DNA of 64,000 bases from Astrocystis sublimbata (taxonomy: Eukaryota; Ascomycota; Sordariomycetes; Xylariales; Xylariaceae), in the NCBI GenBank assembly GCA_022453515.1, contig JAJNNY010000045.1, positions 62,001 to 126,000 of the forward strand, written 5' to 3'. The translations under genes and the position numbers were made by a program. Under the pieces are notes generated by a model, which saw only the letters and a list, made by a program, of their open reading frames with translations, searched no databases and was not told the DNA's origin. How positions within the stretch are numbered: position 1 is the stretch's first letter; each line of letters begins with the position of its first letter. Shown in pieces: positions 47,120 through 57,600 of this stretch.

Positions 47120-50100
47120 ATGGCGCTAAAAAGAAAACGGCCTGTCTCCGAGAGCATAGCACCCAAAGTTCCGGAGAAGAGATCAAAAAGGATAGCGAAA
47201 AAGTCCGTTGAACCATCATGCATCGAGATTGATGAGATCACGGAAAAGATTTCAACTACTACAGATGTCGGAATTATGGTGATCCCATCACATACTCCAT
47301 CACCCCAACTGATTGTACCACAGCATGTCCATAATGAAGATGGTGAGTAAAGTGACAGCCCTTGACATCATATGGATCATGGAACACGTAACTAATGTAG
47401 TTGGTAGAGGCGACGTGCTGTACCATAGGCGAAGATTCAGTCTGTAGGATCAATAAGGCCGAAGGTAATGGTGCATCATCTTGATGTGCAAGAGCAAAGC
47501 CTTGTGTCTTGCTACTGCCCGAGAAAACGTTCGATACTAACGAGTTACAGGCCCAGATTCTTCGCACCAACGACCAAGCTTGCCATACGACGTTTGCTTT
47601 GGATTGGTAAGGGAATCAATTCCGAAAATAATGCCCTCCCAGCTAACAAGGTTATACAGCTATTATTCCAAATTAAATCCATGATATACGAAAACGAACC
47701 ACCTCTGCAAGCTGCACCTGTTCAGATTTCCTTGATAGACGACATGCTGAGTTTTCAATACGAGGGCACTGACGAGCGAGCCGGATTCCTCCTTTCGGAA
47801 ACTCTGGCACGACTATTGAGAGAATGCTCAGTAACTCTGGCTGCAACCATCGGGAAGCCCAGCACGCGATGTGATTCCAAATCCGCCTTCAAGTATAAAT
47901 CAATCCAAAACCGACCCCTCAGTCTTCTAGTCTATGGTCTGCGCTACGAGACAGAGACTGTGACTAAGATTCTAGACAGTGGCGGTTTGTTTCTGCAGCG
48001 CCCTGGGTTATCTGGATATGACAGAAGAGTCGAATATTTCAACCCTATGTATCTGATTCGACCTGGAGAGAAGATGCCGAGAATTATGGAACCCTCTGGA
48101 CAAGGACATTCGGATTCCTCCGCGGTTGAAACGACAGCAGATACACATGAGCATGAGGTAGTGACCAGCTTGGCGTCTCAAATATTTGACGAGGCCAATG
48201 GGCTCAATGTCAGAACTTCCCGAAACTTGAAACAGAGCCCAAGACTCATCTCTCACCTTAAGGAGTAAGTTGTTTCCACTCATCTTCGAAATTGCGTCTA
48301 ATCGGCTGACTTGATGGAAAACAAGACATCAAATGACTGCTCTATCAATGATGTTGGAGAGAGAAGAAGGGTCGGCGGATGGGAAGGGGCTATTCCCCAG
48401 CCTCTGGGAGTCATCGATAGAGGACGACAAAGAAAAGTGAGAGTTGCATCACATCCCGTCTTAAAGCTAGCGAACTGATATGACTCTCTAGATATCGGCA
48501 CGTAGTCACGGGGGCTGTTCAAAGTCTACCGCTTCCAGCGCTACACGGAGGAATTCTAGCTGATGTAAGGTTACCCAATCAGTATATCTACCATCTCTAA
48601 ACACAAACTTACTCGAAAATAGGACATGGGACTCGGGAAAACACTCTCAGCTATTGCCCTTATTTGCAATCACTTGGACAGACTTTCTGGTTCACCTCCG
48701 ACCCCGCAGAACCCCGTCGCTGGAGCGACCCTGATTGTGACGTCCAAGTCAAGTATGTACCTTATCGCCGACGTGAAAAATGGTCAAAGAATGATGGATG
48801 ATAAGTACCTGACTAACGACAAACAGCTATTTACGGCTGGCAGCACCAACTTCAAAGGTATCGATATTTTCGCCATTTCTTTTCTACTTAACTGCGAGCT
48901 GTGTTGACGATGTTGCGAGCAGCCATGTTCGAGCTGATGGGATACGCTTATCCATATACCACGGCCCTAACCGATCAGAGCACTTTTACCAAAGCAAGAG
49001 CTTTGATGTTGTTCTCACAACCTATGATACTCTTCGCTCTGATTGGAAGATCGACGGTCCTCTCTATAAGCACACCTGGGCCAGGATCATTCTTGACGAG
49101 GGTCCGTATGATAGCTAGTAACACCACTGCCCCAAAGCCATTGTGACCACTATTACCATTGCCCCTTCTCGGTACTGATTGTCATGTGCAGCTCACAAAA
49201 TCCGCAACCCCACCTCCGAGATCTTCCACGCAACATGTCAAGTCCAAGCAAAGAATCGATGGTGCCTAACCGGCACGCCCATCCAGAACTCGTTGAACGA
49301 TTATGGATCCCTCCTAGCCTTCATCGGTGTGCCGCCTTTTTCGACGCTTGACCAGTTCAAATACTGGATCTCACCCCGCGCTCGGGACGACTTACACGGT
49401 TACTGTCCCATACTCCTGCGAAAACTCGTCCTCGCCACCTGCCTACGGCGAACAAAGTCGACTCCCTGCTTATCTGAAGCTCTGAGGCTGCCGCTGAAGA
49501 TGGAAAAGGTCGAAATAGTAGAGCTCGCACCTGACGAAAGACAGGTCTACGACTTCTTCAAGCGTAGGTCGTATCTCTTATTAAGAAAAGGTCCGAACGA
49601 CGACGAAGGCTCTAAAGGAGCCGTTAGCCGCAGCTCAAAGTCCCGTGGCAGCTCGGCGGCGATGAAGAAACACGTGAAAGACGCAACGGAAGTCTCGCCG
49701 CGAAAGAGCACCGGCAATATCATAGTCCTGATCTCGGTGCTGAGGATGATCTGCAACCACGGCGAGGCTCTGCTTCCTAAGACCGCCCTCAACGCATGGC
49801 GTAACCGCGATTCGGACTTGGTGGGTTGGGCTTTGCTGCGAGAGGAGACGGAGGAGAAACGTACTTGCTACAGGTGTAGTGTGGCGATCGATATGTCGGG
49901 GACATCTCACCCAGAATTCGTGGATTTCGGCTGTGGCAAACATGTCGCATGTGAAGCGTGCGTTGGTCTTGAGGACGACGTAGCTCTGGAGTCGAGTTGC
50001 CCGATATGTCGACCGGCTGAGACGCCGTCTTTTTCCGGAATTTTGGATCCATGGCCGTCGTTAGCCATGTCATCGAAGCTCTCGGCTCTAGTGAAGAACG

Positions 50101-50980
50101 TTTCCTCTACACTTGAGGCTCACAAGACGAGCCGCAGGAAAAGCTCGCATACAAAGAGGTACGTAATCCCTCGAGCTTCTCTCTATTGTACAAATACTAA
50201 CAATTCTACCCTTCACGTACAGTGTCATCTTCTCACAATGGACTGGCATGCTCGACCTCGTGTCCGACACACTGCGTCCGCGATTAGAGTCCTCCGGCTT
50301 CTCCTTTGTCCGAATCGACGGCAGTTTAACCCTACAGCAGCGACGCATCGTACTAGACAAGTTCAATTCGGATGAAAACTGCGTGGTTATGCTAGCTACT
50401 ATCGGTGCTGTGAGCGAAGGGTAGGTTTCCATTCCCTCAAATCTTAGTACGCCTTGGCACATGTCTAGGTAGCATGTCATTTTCAACAATGCTATTCCAT
50501 GATGTGTGGAAAGAAGAGAAGCTGATTTATGCTGTCTTCAACATAGCATTGATTTGAGCGCCGCATCTGAAACGCACATATTGGAGCCGCACTGGAATCC
50601 CATGGCCGAGGCCCAGGCAGTTGATAGAGTCCATCGAATCGGACAGACGCGGGACGTGACGATTACCCGTTACTATGTGAAGGACAGTGTTGAAGAAGTG
50701 AGTACACCGATCAAAACATGCTGCTCAGAATAGAATCGATACTGACCATTGTTCACTGCAGTATATTAGATGGGTTCAAGTTAGGAAGACGAAGCTCATA
50801 AGTCAGTCTCTGTCATCTTCGGACAACAGTGCTGGACCAGGTCAAGAAGATGCACTGACTAAGGAGCGCTGGGAGGTAAGTCGAGCAGCTCTCGAGGTCA
50901 TGTCGTTGGCAACCTATGTCTGGCTTGAGTGTGAAATTTCTAATTATCTGACACAGCGATTACTGGACTACCTCAAATAA
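47120..50980 (+). CDS. SNF2-family ATPase with RING finger (Rad5/Rad16-like)
   Basis: Fourteen exons, all in phase: 47120-47342, 47408-47464, 47551-47606, 47660-48264, 48326-48436, 48492-48564, 48623-48752, 48827-48857, 48923-49101, 49192-50158, 50223-50420, 50547-50697, 50762-50875 and 50957-50980 (972 aa, intact). The N-terminus is basic (MALKRKRPVSE, a likely nuclear signal). The substrate-side region includes HQMTALSMMLERE. Walker A is DMGLGKT at about residue 378, DEAH is at about 485 (IILDEAHKIRN), and motif III is LTGTPIQNSLND. A C3HC4 RING lies inside the ATPase at about 712-765 (CYRC, GCGKHVACEAC, CPIC). The helicase C lobe has SVIFSQWTGMLDLV and RVHRIGQTRDVTI. It is a DNA translocase that could also be an E3 ligase. 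It sits inside the mobile island, beside the NLR. Confidence 0.88.
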
Positions 50981-51065
50981 GGTGATCTGTTGATTTCGAT
51001 ACTTGATCAGCGGCTGAACTTTGGATATGTATAACGAAGATCAATGTTCTGCCGTTACGCGAACA

Positions 51066-51375
51066 TCGTACCAGTCCGTCGTCCCACTGCGTACTGGTCC
51101 GACACCGTACTGGTACACACTGGACCAGTACGGGTTCAGACCAGTACAGACCGGAACCAGGTACGGCGGTTGATTTCGTATCAGCACCATCAGGACCAGC
51201 ACGATGCCGTACCAGTTCGTTGAGAAACCCGTTAGCAGTGACTATGGCGTGAACTCCTAGTCAGCCTCAGAAAACGCCAGAGGCGGAACGCTGCTGGGCG
51301 CCAAAAGTGACAGATTGATTGGCTGCTTTTTACTAGCGCATACCGACGGAATGGCACGTACCAGTCAGTGGCCAG
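51066..51375. repeat. Cluster of ACCAGTAC / GTACTGGT motifs in both orientations
   Basis: At least seven copies or near copies within 310 bp, some joined as palindromes (GTACTGGTAC). Such subterminal motif clusters are where transposases of hAT or similar elements bind. No transposase frame is next to it. Confidence 0.55.
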
Positions 51376-51886
51376 TGCAGAGAGGGCGAACTTGCGTCTT
51401 CAATATGTCGGACTCCCACCACATAAAACGACGATTTATTTGCCAGCGCTGTTTTCCCATTTACCTTCATTGAGCCTTGTTTTCTAGCTGCGCCTCAGCA
51501 CCCCGTCGTCAATGCAAAGCGCGTGCTGAGAAATTTGTTATCTGTTGCGTTGAGTTTTTAATTTGGCTTTTGTTTACTTGTTTGTCTTGCCACCTCGCTA
51601 TAAAATAGCTTATACTCTCCAGGCGAAAGATACCATTTCCGAATTCCTATTCTAAGATACGTTTGATTATATTAGATACAACTCAACGCGATTCTGTTGA
51701 TGTGAATCTGTGTAAGAAAGACGTCACTGGTCTTTTGCCAACTTTGGTGGGCTTACTCGCCGCGTCTAGTCTCTTTTTCCCGATGGAAGCGGTAACGTAG
51801 CAACGAAACTATTCTATATGTATAAATATATTTGGGAAGGCTCGGTTGAACTCGACTATGTCTGTAGCTTTGTTTACCACGTAGTT

Positions 51887-51887
<1 letters not shown>

Positions 51888-51919
<32 letters not shown>
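51888..51919. repeat. Homopolymer run of 32 C
   Basis: Uninterrupted poly-C directly after GTAGTTT. It is prone to length error in sequencing and replication. Confidence 0.9.
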
Positions 51920-51920
<1 letters not shown>

Positions 51921-52291
51921 ATATTTATCACCACAGGTGGCAGTACGAGGTAATTGGTGTTGTTGTAATCTCTCAATATTACTGCAAAATACTAGAATAA
52001 GGAGGATTAGAGATTAATGGAGCATTTCAAGCACCTTAACCTCCCCCGTAAACTACTCCAGTACACACATGCGTACCAACCGTGCCCCTCCTACCGACCC
52101 GTCGCAGGGGCGGGTGCAATATGAGAAATCGAGGCGAAGAAGGGCTTACCCTCAGCAGATCGTAACAACAAGGCTACTCTAAACAGATACTACTTCGGAG
52201 TTGAGCCCGGTGAATCCACGATGAAACTTTTTGACTAGATTCTGCTGTTCAGGTGGAGCGTCCGGGTTGAGTACGGCTTGGACTAGCAAGA

Positions 52292-52567
52292 TCAGTTATT
52301 TGGTAAACGGTGATGCTCCAGAAATAAGGAGCGTATGGGTTCTTGACACAGTAATAACCTCAATATCCTCGCGCCGGCCAGTGATCTGCGTAGCGTAGCG
52401 AGTGCAAAGCTCTGCGGCACAGGGCTCTTTCCCGAACATTGATCTCCGACGACGACGAGCTGAAGTCCCATATCAGTGGTCAGTAGGGCAGAGTGGTTAA
52501 GACGATTTACCTGATGCAACGCTATTCTAACCCTAATAAGCTCGCGCAGCTTGTCGACCTTGGTCAA
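52292..52567 (-). pseudogene. Dynamin-type GTPase fragment, decayed
   Basis: Reads VDKLRELIRVRIALHQ, then after an intron-like stretch LVVVGDQCSGKSPV, which is the P-loop of dynamin-family GTPases (usual GDQSSGKSS). The following bases, read in another frame, give LCTRYATQITGRREDIEVITV, the next conserved dynamin block. A stretch of about 15 codons plus a frame change separates the two. Start and GTPase remainder are missing. Dynamin-like genes often lie near NLRs in fungi. This copy cannot function. Confidence 0.65.
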
Positions 52568-53024
52568 AATGGCGACGTTGCCAGAGTGCGCGTCGCGAGT
52601 TCGAAATGGCAGTTGAACGCTTGGACCACTAAGCCAAATTAATGGGACTGACTTCCTAGGAAGTCACCCCATCAATACACCTTCAACAAAGAACGAAGAC
52701 AGAAGCCGAAACAATTGCACTACTGTGATCTTTTGATACAACAGGTATTTCATTCCCAGTAGGATACTTAGGCCTCACTAAACAGGAACATTTGCGTCTT
52801 ATATTGTAAACAAAACGAAGCACTTTATTCCCACATTAATACGTAGAATGTCCATTTTTAGTTAAACGGTCGCCTCTGATTTTTGTCGTATATTTACGGA
52901 GAAACGTTATTGATCGTTACGGGATTTTATGCATCTGGACTTGTGCAACAGCGGGCTCTGCTTAGGCCAAATTCCGGCCAAGTTCGGGCTGAAAAGTGGC
53001 ACTGCTCAGGTGAAGTCCTAAGTT
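52568..53024. other. Right end region of the island, non-coding
   Basis: Contains the inverted partner of the left subterminal repeat (52659-52701) with TGACTTCCTAGGAAGTCA at its edge, and otherwise AT-rich DNA. There is no gene. Confidence 0.45.
52659..52701 (+). repeat. Subterminal repeat, inverted copy of 34299-34344
   Basis: Starts GGAAGTCACCCCATCAATAC and continues to AAGACA. See the partner at 34299-34344. The edge forms TGACTTCC-TA-GGAAGTCA, as if two inverted repeats met at a TA dinucleotide. Confidence 0.6.
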
Positions 53025-53042
53025 CTTGGCATTTTGTAAAAC
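53025..53042 (-). repeat. Right terminal inverted repeat of the island
   Basis: On the minus strand GTTTTACAAAATGCCAAG, 15 of 18 identical to the left repeat. Ten bases (TTACTTTCGT) lie between it and the right heptamer, against one base on the left, so the true ends may be a little outside the repeats. Confidence 0.65.
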
Positions 53043-53052
53043 TTACTTTCGT

Positions 53053-53696
<644 letters not shown>

Positions 53697-54651
53697 TTTC
53701 GCCTGGCTTGAATCTAAAGGATCTGAGATAGTCTGGTCTGGTCTGTCTAGTCTAAAGAATTATAGGACGATGGCGCGTACTTATAACCCGAGGACAATTG
53801 CACCTAATCCGCTGGATTCGAACATGTCTTTTCCATGATGACAGGGATGGACGATGCCGTTGTCTTCAGACGGATACCGGCCTGCTGCTGAATGGCCGCG
53901 ATCCCGGCTCGCTCATCCACAACCCCGTCGCAAAGATACCACTTCGAGCATCATGCTCCGCGTCATTCCAGGTAGGTGGTATTCGCCCCAGCTGAGAATC
54001 TCGAGCTAAGATTTCTGTACCGATGTAAGCCAGCAATGCAAGCCTGCGCACAGCCAATCCAATGCAAGGACTGCTATCACCGAGATCGCGATTCTAATTA
54101 TTTACGTCGGCGGTGACAGCACTTTTCCGCCACTTAGTTCGCACGCCTCCTGAGCTCAAACGCCCTAGAGGCGCCATTGTCGTGGATTTAGTGCAGTGAC
54201 GTGCTGTAGTTTGGACGGGTTTGCCAACAATGCCAAGACATCCAAGACGTTGGCGATTGGGATTGGTGGAAATCCAATGGCTGGAATTCGCACGATTGTC
54301 CCGGTGAGCCGGTCAGTCCTCTTCAGGAATGTGCCTTGTGTGCTAAGTCGGCGGCCAACAACCGTGATATGATCATAAGCTGTAAGTGGGCGGAAAATCT
54401 AAACACAAACATAGAGAAAAGATAACAGACCTTGCGCGATGTCCCTGGCATAGAAACCCATAACGAAGTGTTGGTCAACATCAGGTGAGGCAATCCTAAA
54501 TGGTGGGCATTGTGTTCGCTAATACGAATCACAACACCAGCTCCGCTTGCAGGTAGATACTTAAGTAACCAATGTTCATAGAAACATTCGACATCTCGAG
54601 GGTCTGAATATATCTTCATGTTACTGCGTAGCGACACTACTAGTCTCGCGG
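53697..54651. other. Intergenic between xylanase 5' end and RAD2 3' end
   Basis: The 955-bp gap contains the xylanase promoter on its left. A minus frame of 104 codons at 54323-54637 has no recognisable features. No other feature. Confidence 0.45.
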
Positions 54652-57600
54652 TCAGCTAATGGTTTCCGTCCTCTTCCCTCCCCCTCTCCCTCTACCTCTA
54701 CCCCTAGTATTCCCCTTTCTCTTCCTTTTACTCCCACCTTGCGCCCCATCATCTGCCTCGTAGTCCCCATCCTGCCCATCATCCCCATCATCATCAGCGG
54801 CTGCAGCAGTCCTAGCTTTCCGTTTCCTCCCATCTGGCTTCGCGCTCGTACCCGAGGCGGCGTCTTCAGCCGGACCATCAACGCTAGGTCCAGCTCCAGC
54901 TCCATCACCACCAGCAGTGGTATGTGAGCGTAGCTTATTCACAGCCTGCGCCATGCGCTTACTACTCGCCACCCTCTGCCTCGGCGCAAACGCCTCCTTA
55001 ACACCCACACCAACACCACCCTCAAAGAATCTCGTGATATTACTCTGCGTGCCTTCCGTCTCGCGGCGATTCATGTCGCGAATAACAGGAACGAGAACCT
55101 CGTCCGTCCGCTCCTGGCTCCACCCAATGGTAGCCATGAGGAACTGCCGCAGGCCCTCGACGTCCGGCGAGCCCCACTGGAATTGCTCCGTGCTGTGGTC
55201 GACCTCCGGATGTAGGTACGCGTCGGCGACAGCTGGAGATGGGAAGCTAGGTGGGAGAAACAGCTTCGTGCCCTGTGATTTGCGGAACTTCTTTCTGAAC
55301 ACCGATGCTTTGTCAGCTTCTTTGGGGCGATTCTGTACTTGGACGTCCTGCCACCAGTCGTGAAATTCTTTGAGCCCGTCTACGCCGGGAAATTCGGAGA
55401 GAATCTCGACTGCGGTGACGGGGCCGACGCCTGGTAAGCCTTCTGTGTAATCGGAACCTAGTAGTTGGGCGAGAGAGATGAGCTGTTCACGAGATAGCGA
55501 TAACTCCTTTTCGAGATCTGTGCTAAGGTAGCACTCGACGAACTTATTGCCGTTGAACATGTTCTTGTATACACGTGTGCCCCCGAAGAGAAAAATATCG
55601 GAGTCGTCGGTGACGATGCCGTCGACCAAGCCGAGATGGACGAGCTCGGCGCATTGTGCCTCGGCCTCCATCGGAGCGGCAATGTATGGGATACCAAAGT
55701 ACCGTAGGAGAGCCTGGCATTCAGAGATCATGACTTGGGTGACTTCGTCTGCGTCCCTACGATCCTTCTTCTGTTGGTTGCGGAGTGCTTTCAGTTCTTT
55801 TTCGTATGACTCCTGATTTTCTTTCTCGGATTTATTGTTAAGTTGGCTAGCAAAGCGGGCATGTTCTTCGGCTTCCTCGGCCATCTGTGCGAGTAGTTCT
55901 TCGTCCTCGGGGTCGCTGAACTCGTCGTCAAACTCATCTCGAGCTGGTGCCATGTCGTCGCCACCATCAATGATCGCCTCATCGAAAAGTGTATGTGCTG
56001 ACTTCGCTGATTCCGTTTCAACTGCCTTGGCCTGTTCTTGAGACACGGACGCCTGGCGTTCTTCCGGTTCTTCCCCAGGATGCGCTATTTCTACGTCCTC
56101 GAAGTCTGGCTCTGGTGATGCTCCTTTAGAAGCCGGTTGGGGGCTTGTTGCAGCCATATCTGAGGAGTCTGTTTCTCTTACTCGCTCCTGGTTGAAATCT
56201 TCTTCCGGTTCCTCTGGAGACTGTATAATGTCGACTTCCTCAAAATCTGGCTCTGGAGAAGTTGATTTGGACGATTCTTGTGAACTCGGAGCGGTTTCAT
56301 TTAATGGTTGTTCTGTGTCCTGCATCTCTGGAAAGTCATCTGCATGTCGTGCACTTTCTGCCACTGTTGGGGGTTCAACCCTTGATAGCGTAGCAGGAGA
56401 TAACCGTGATACGTCGCTAGTTCCGCTTGCTCCTTTTGATATTTCCTGGCGTGGTGGAGGAGCATCGACAATCTCGACGTCGCTTTCGTTGTCACTATCC
56501 GATGACTCAATTTCTATAATTGCGTCTTTTTGCCACCGTTTTTCTTCTTCTTCTGCAGCCTCCAGATCGGCTTGGTTGATCTCGTGTTCACGCTCTTGTC
56601 CAGCCTTCACCCTCTCTCGAATGTCCGACTCATTTTGCATCATCCATGGGGGTAGCGGCCGAGGCGCATCATCATCTTCCCCATCTTGTATAAAGCCACC
56701 TGCAAGGTCTTCATTCGCGTCCGAGTTGACGTCGGCGGTTTCCTTTGAAGGTTGTGTACTTTCTGGTTTCTTCACAAAAATGCTCGATTTCCAGTCTAAC
56801 TTTTGAAATGGCAGAGGGCCATCGAATGGATTTTTAACATTTGGTACGGCCGAAACAGGTCGATGTTGTGACTCTGCCACCACTGGCTTCTTCTTCCTAG
56901 CAGCGGACACCGCTGTTCGCAGGTCCACATCGCTGTCACTGCTAGCATTGCTTTCTCGGCGTTTCGGAACTGCCGCTCTTGCTCGGTTATTGATGATGTG
57001 AGTGAGAACCTTGCCGTTTGTCGAGATCATTGGTCTCTGTGGCGCAACCGCTTCCTGTTTCCACTCGGGAGCGGGTAAATCTTCAAATTCTTCTTCTGCG
57101 TCTTCGAATTCCTCCTGGGCGGGGGATCGAATCCCATGTTGGTTCCTCAGAGATAGAGCTATCGCTCGGTTCACATCTTCCTCCTCATCGTGGAATAACG
57201 CGTCTTCACTACCAAAAAGTTCCCCAGGAGTATCTCCTAAATTGTTCTCGCCGACAAAAAGAGAGTCGTCATTACTCGCGACAATAGCATCGTCCAAACC
57301 TCTCTCAGTTTCGATATCTGCACGAATTTTCGGCAGTCGGTTCAGTCCTTCAATAGGCACGTCTTCGAATTCATCATCTTCCCAATCCTCGTCTTCGTCC
57401 TTGGCCTGATATTGGATGTCCATAGCATCAACATCGATAGGCTTGTGTATTTCTCCCTTATCCTTTTCTCTGCTCACGACACCGAGGGCCCAGCCACCTT
57501 CTGCTCCGTCGTTTTTGACAAGCACGTACTCGCGATCTTTCTCCCCAGCAATGCGCCCATTGACACCCAGAGTGATGTCGGTGCCTGTCATACCGACTTC

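Larger units (their letters stand above)
50981..52291. other. Right part of the island: repeat-rich, non-coding
   Basis: No gene is visible. 51,060-51,380 holds a dense set of ACCAGTAC/GTACTGGT motifs (separate entry). A TATAAAAT box-like site is at about 51,600. A run of 32 C lies at 51888-51919. It may be a solo LTR or the end of another element, but I could not find matching ends. Confidence 0.4.
33533..53052. mobile_element. 19.5-kb inserted island splitting the GH11 xylanase gene
   Basis: The element is bounded by the 7-bp direct repeat GGTAGTT and by imperfect inverted repeats just inside each end (33534-33551 and 53025-53042, 15 of 18 bases identical). The flanks are two complementary parts of one gene in the same orientation, which is what an insertion leaves. 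Cargo, from left: TPR fragment, broken Rsm1-like gene, broken peptidase, broken UstYa-like gene, SAT4-type fragment, intact NACHT receptor, intact SNF2-RING ATPase, dynamin fragment. I find no DUF3435 tyrosine recombinase, DDE transposase or Rep/helicase of a Helitron. It may be non-autonomous, a deleted Starship-like element, or an undescribed type. The cargo (NLR, odd genes) resembles Starships, but the captain is absent. Confidence 0.75.

Noticed and set aside
52480..52640. tRNA-like boxes (GGCAGAGTGGTTAAGACG and GAGTTCGAAAT) on the plus strand
   Set aside because: The boxes are too far apart, the T-stem does not pair (GCGAG against GGCAG) and no acceptor stem can be built. They overlap the dynamin relic.
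33533..53052. Calling the island a Starship
   Set aside because: The cargo type fits, but no DUF3435 captain or its remains could be found near either end, so I left the class open.
33533..53052. Calling the island a Helitron or LTR element
   Set aside because: A 7-bp duplication argues against a Helitron. There are no long direct repeats at the ends and no reverse transcriptase, which argues against an LTR element.
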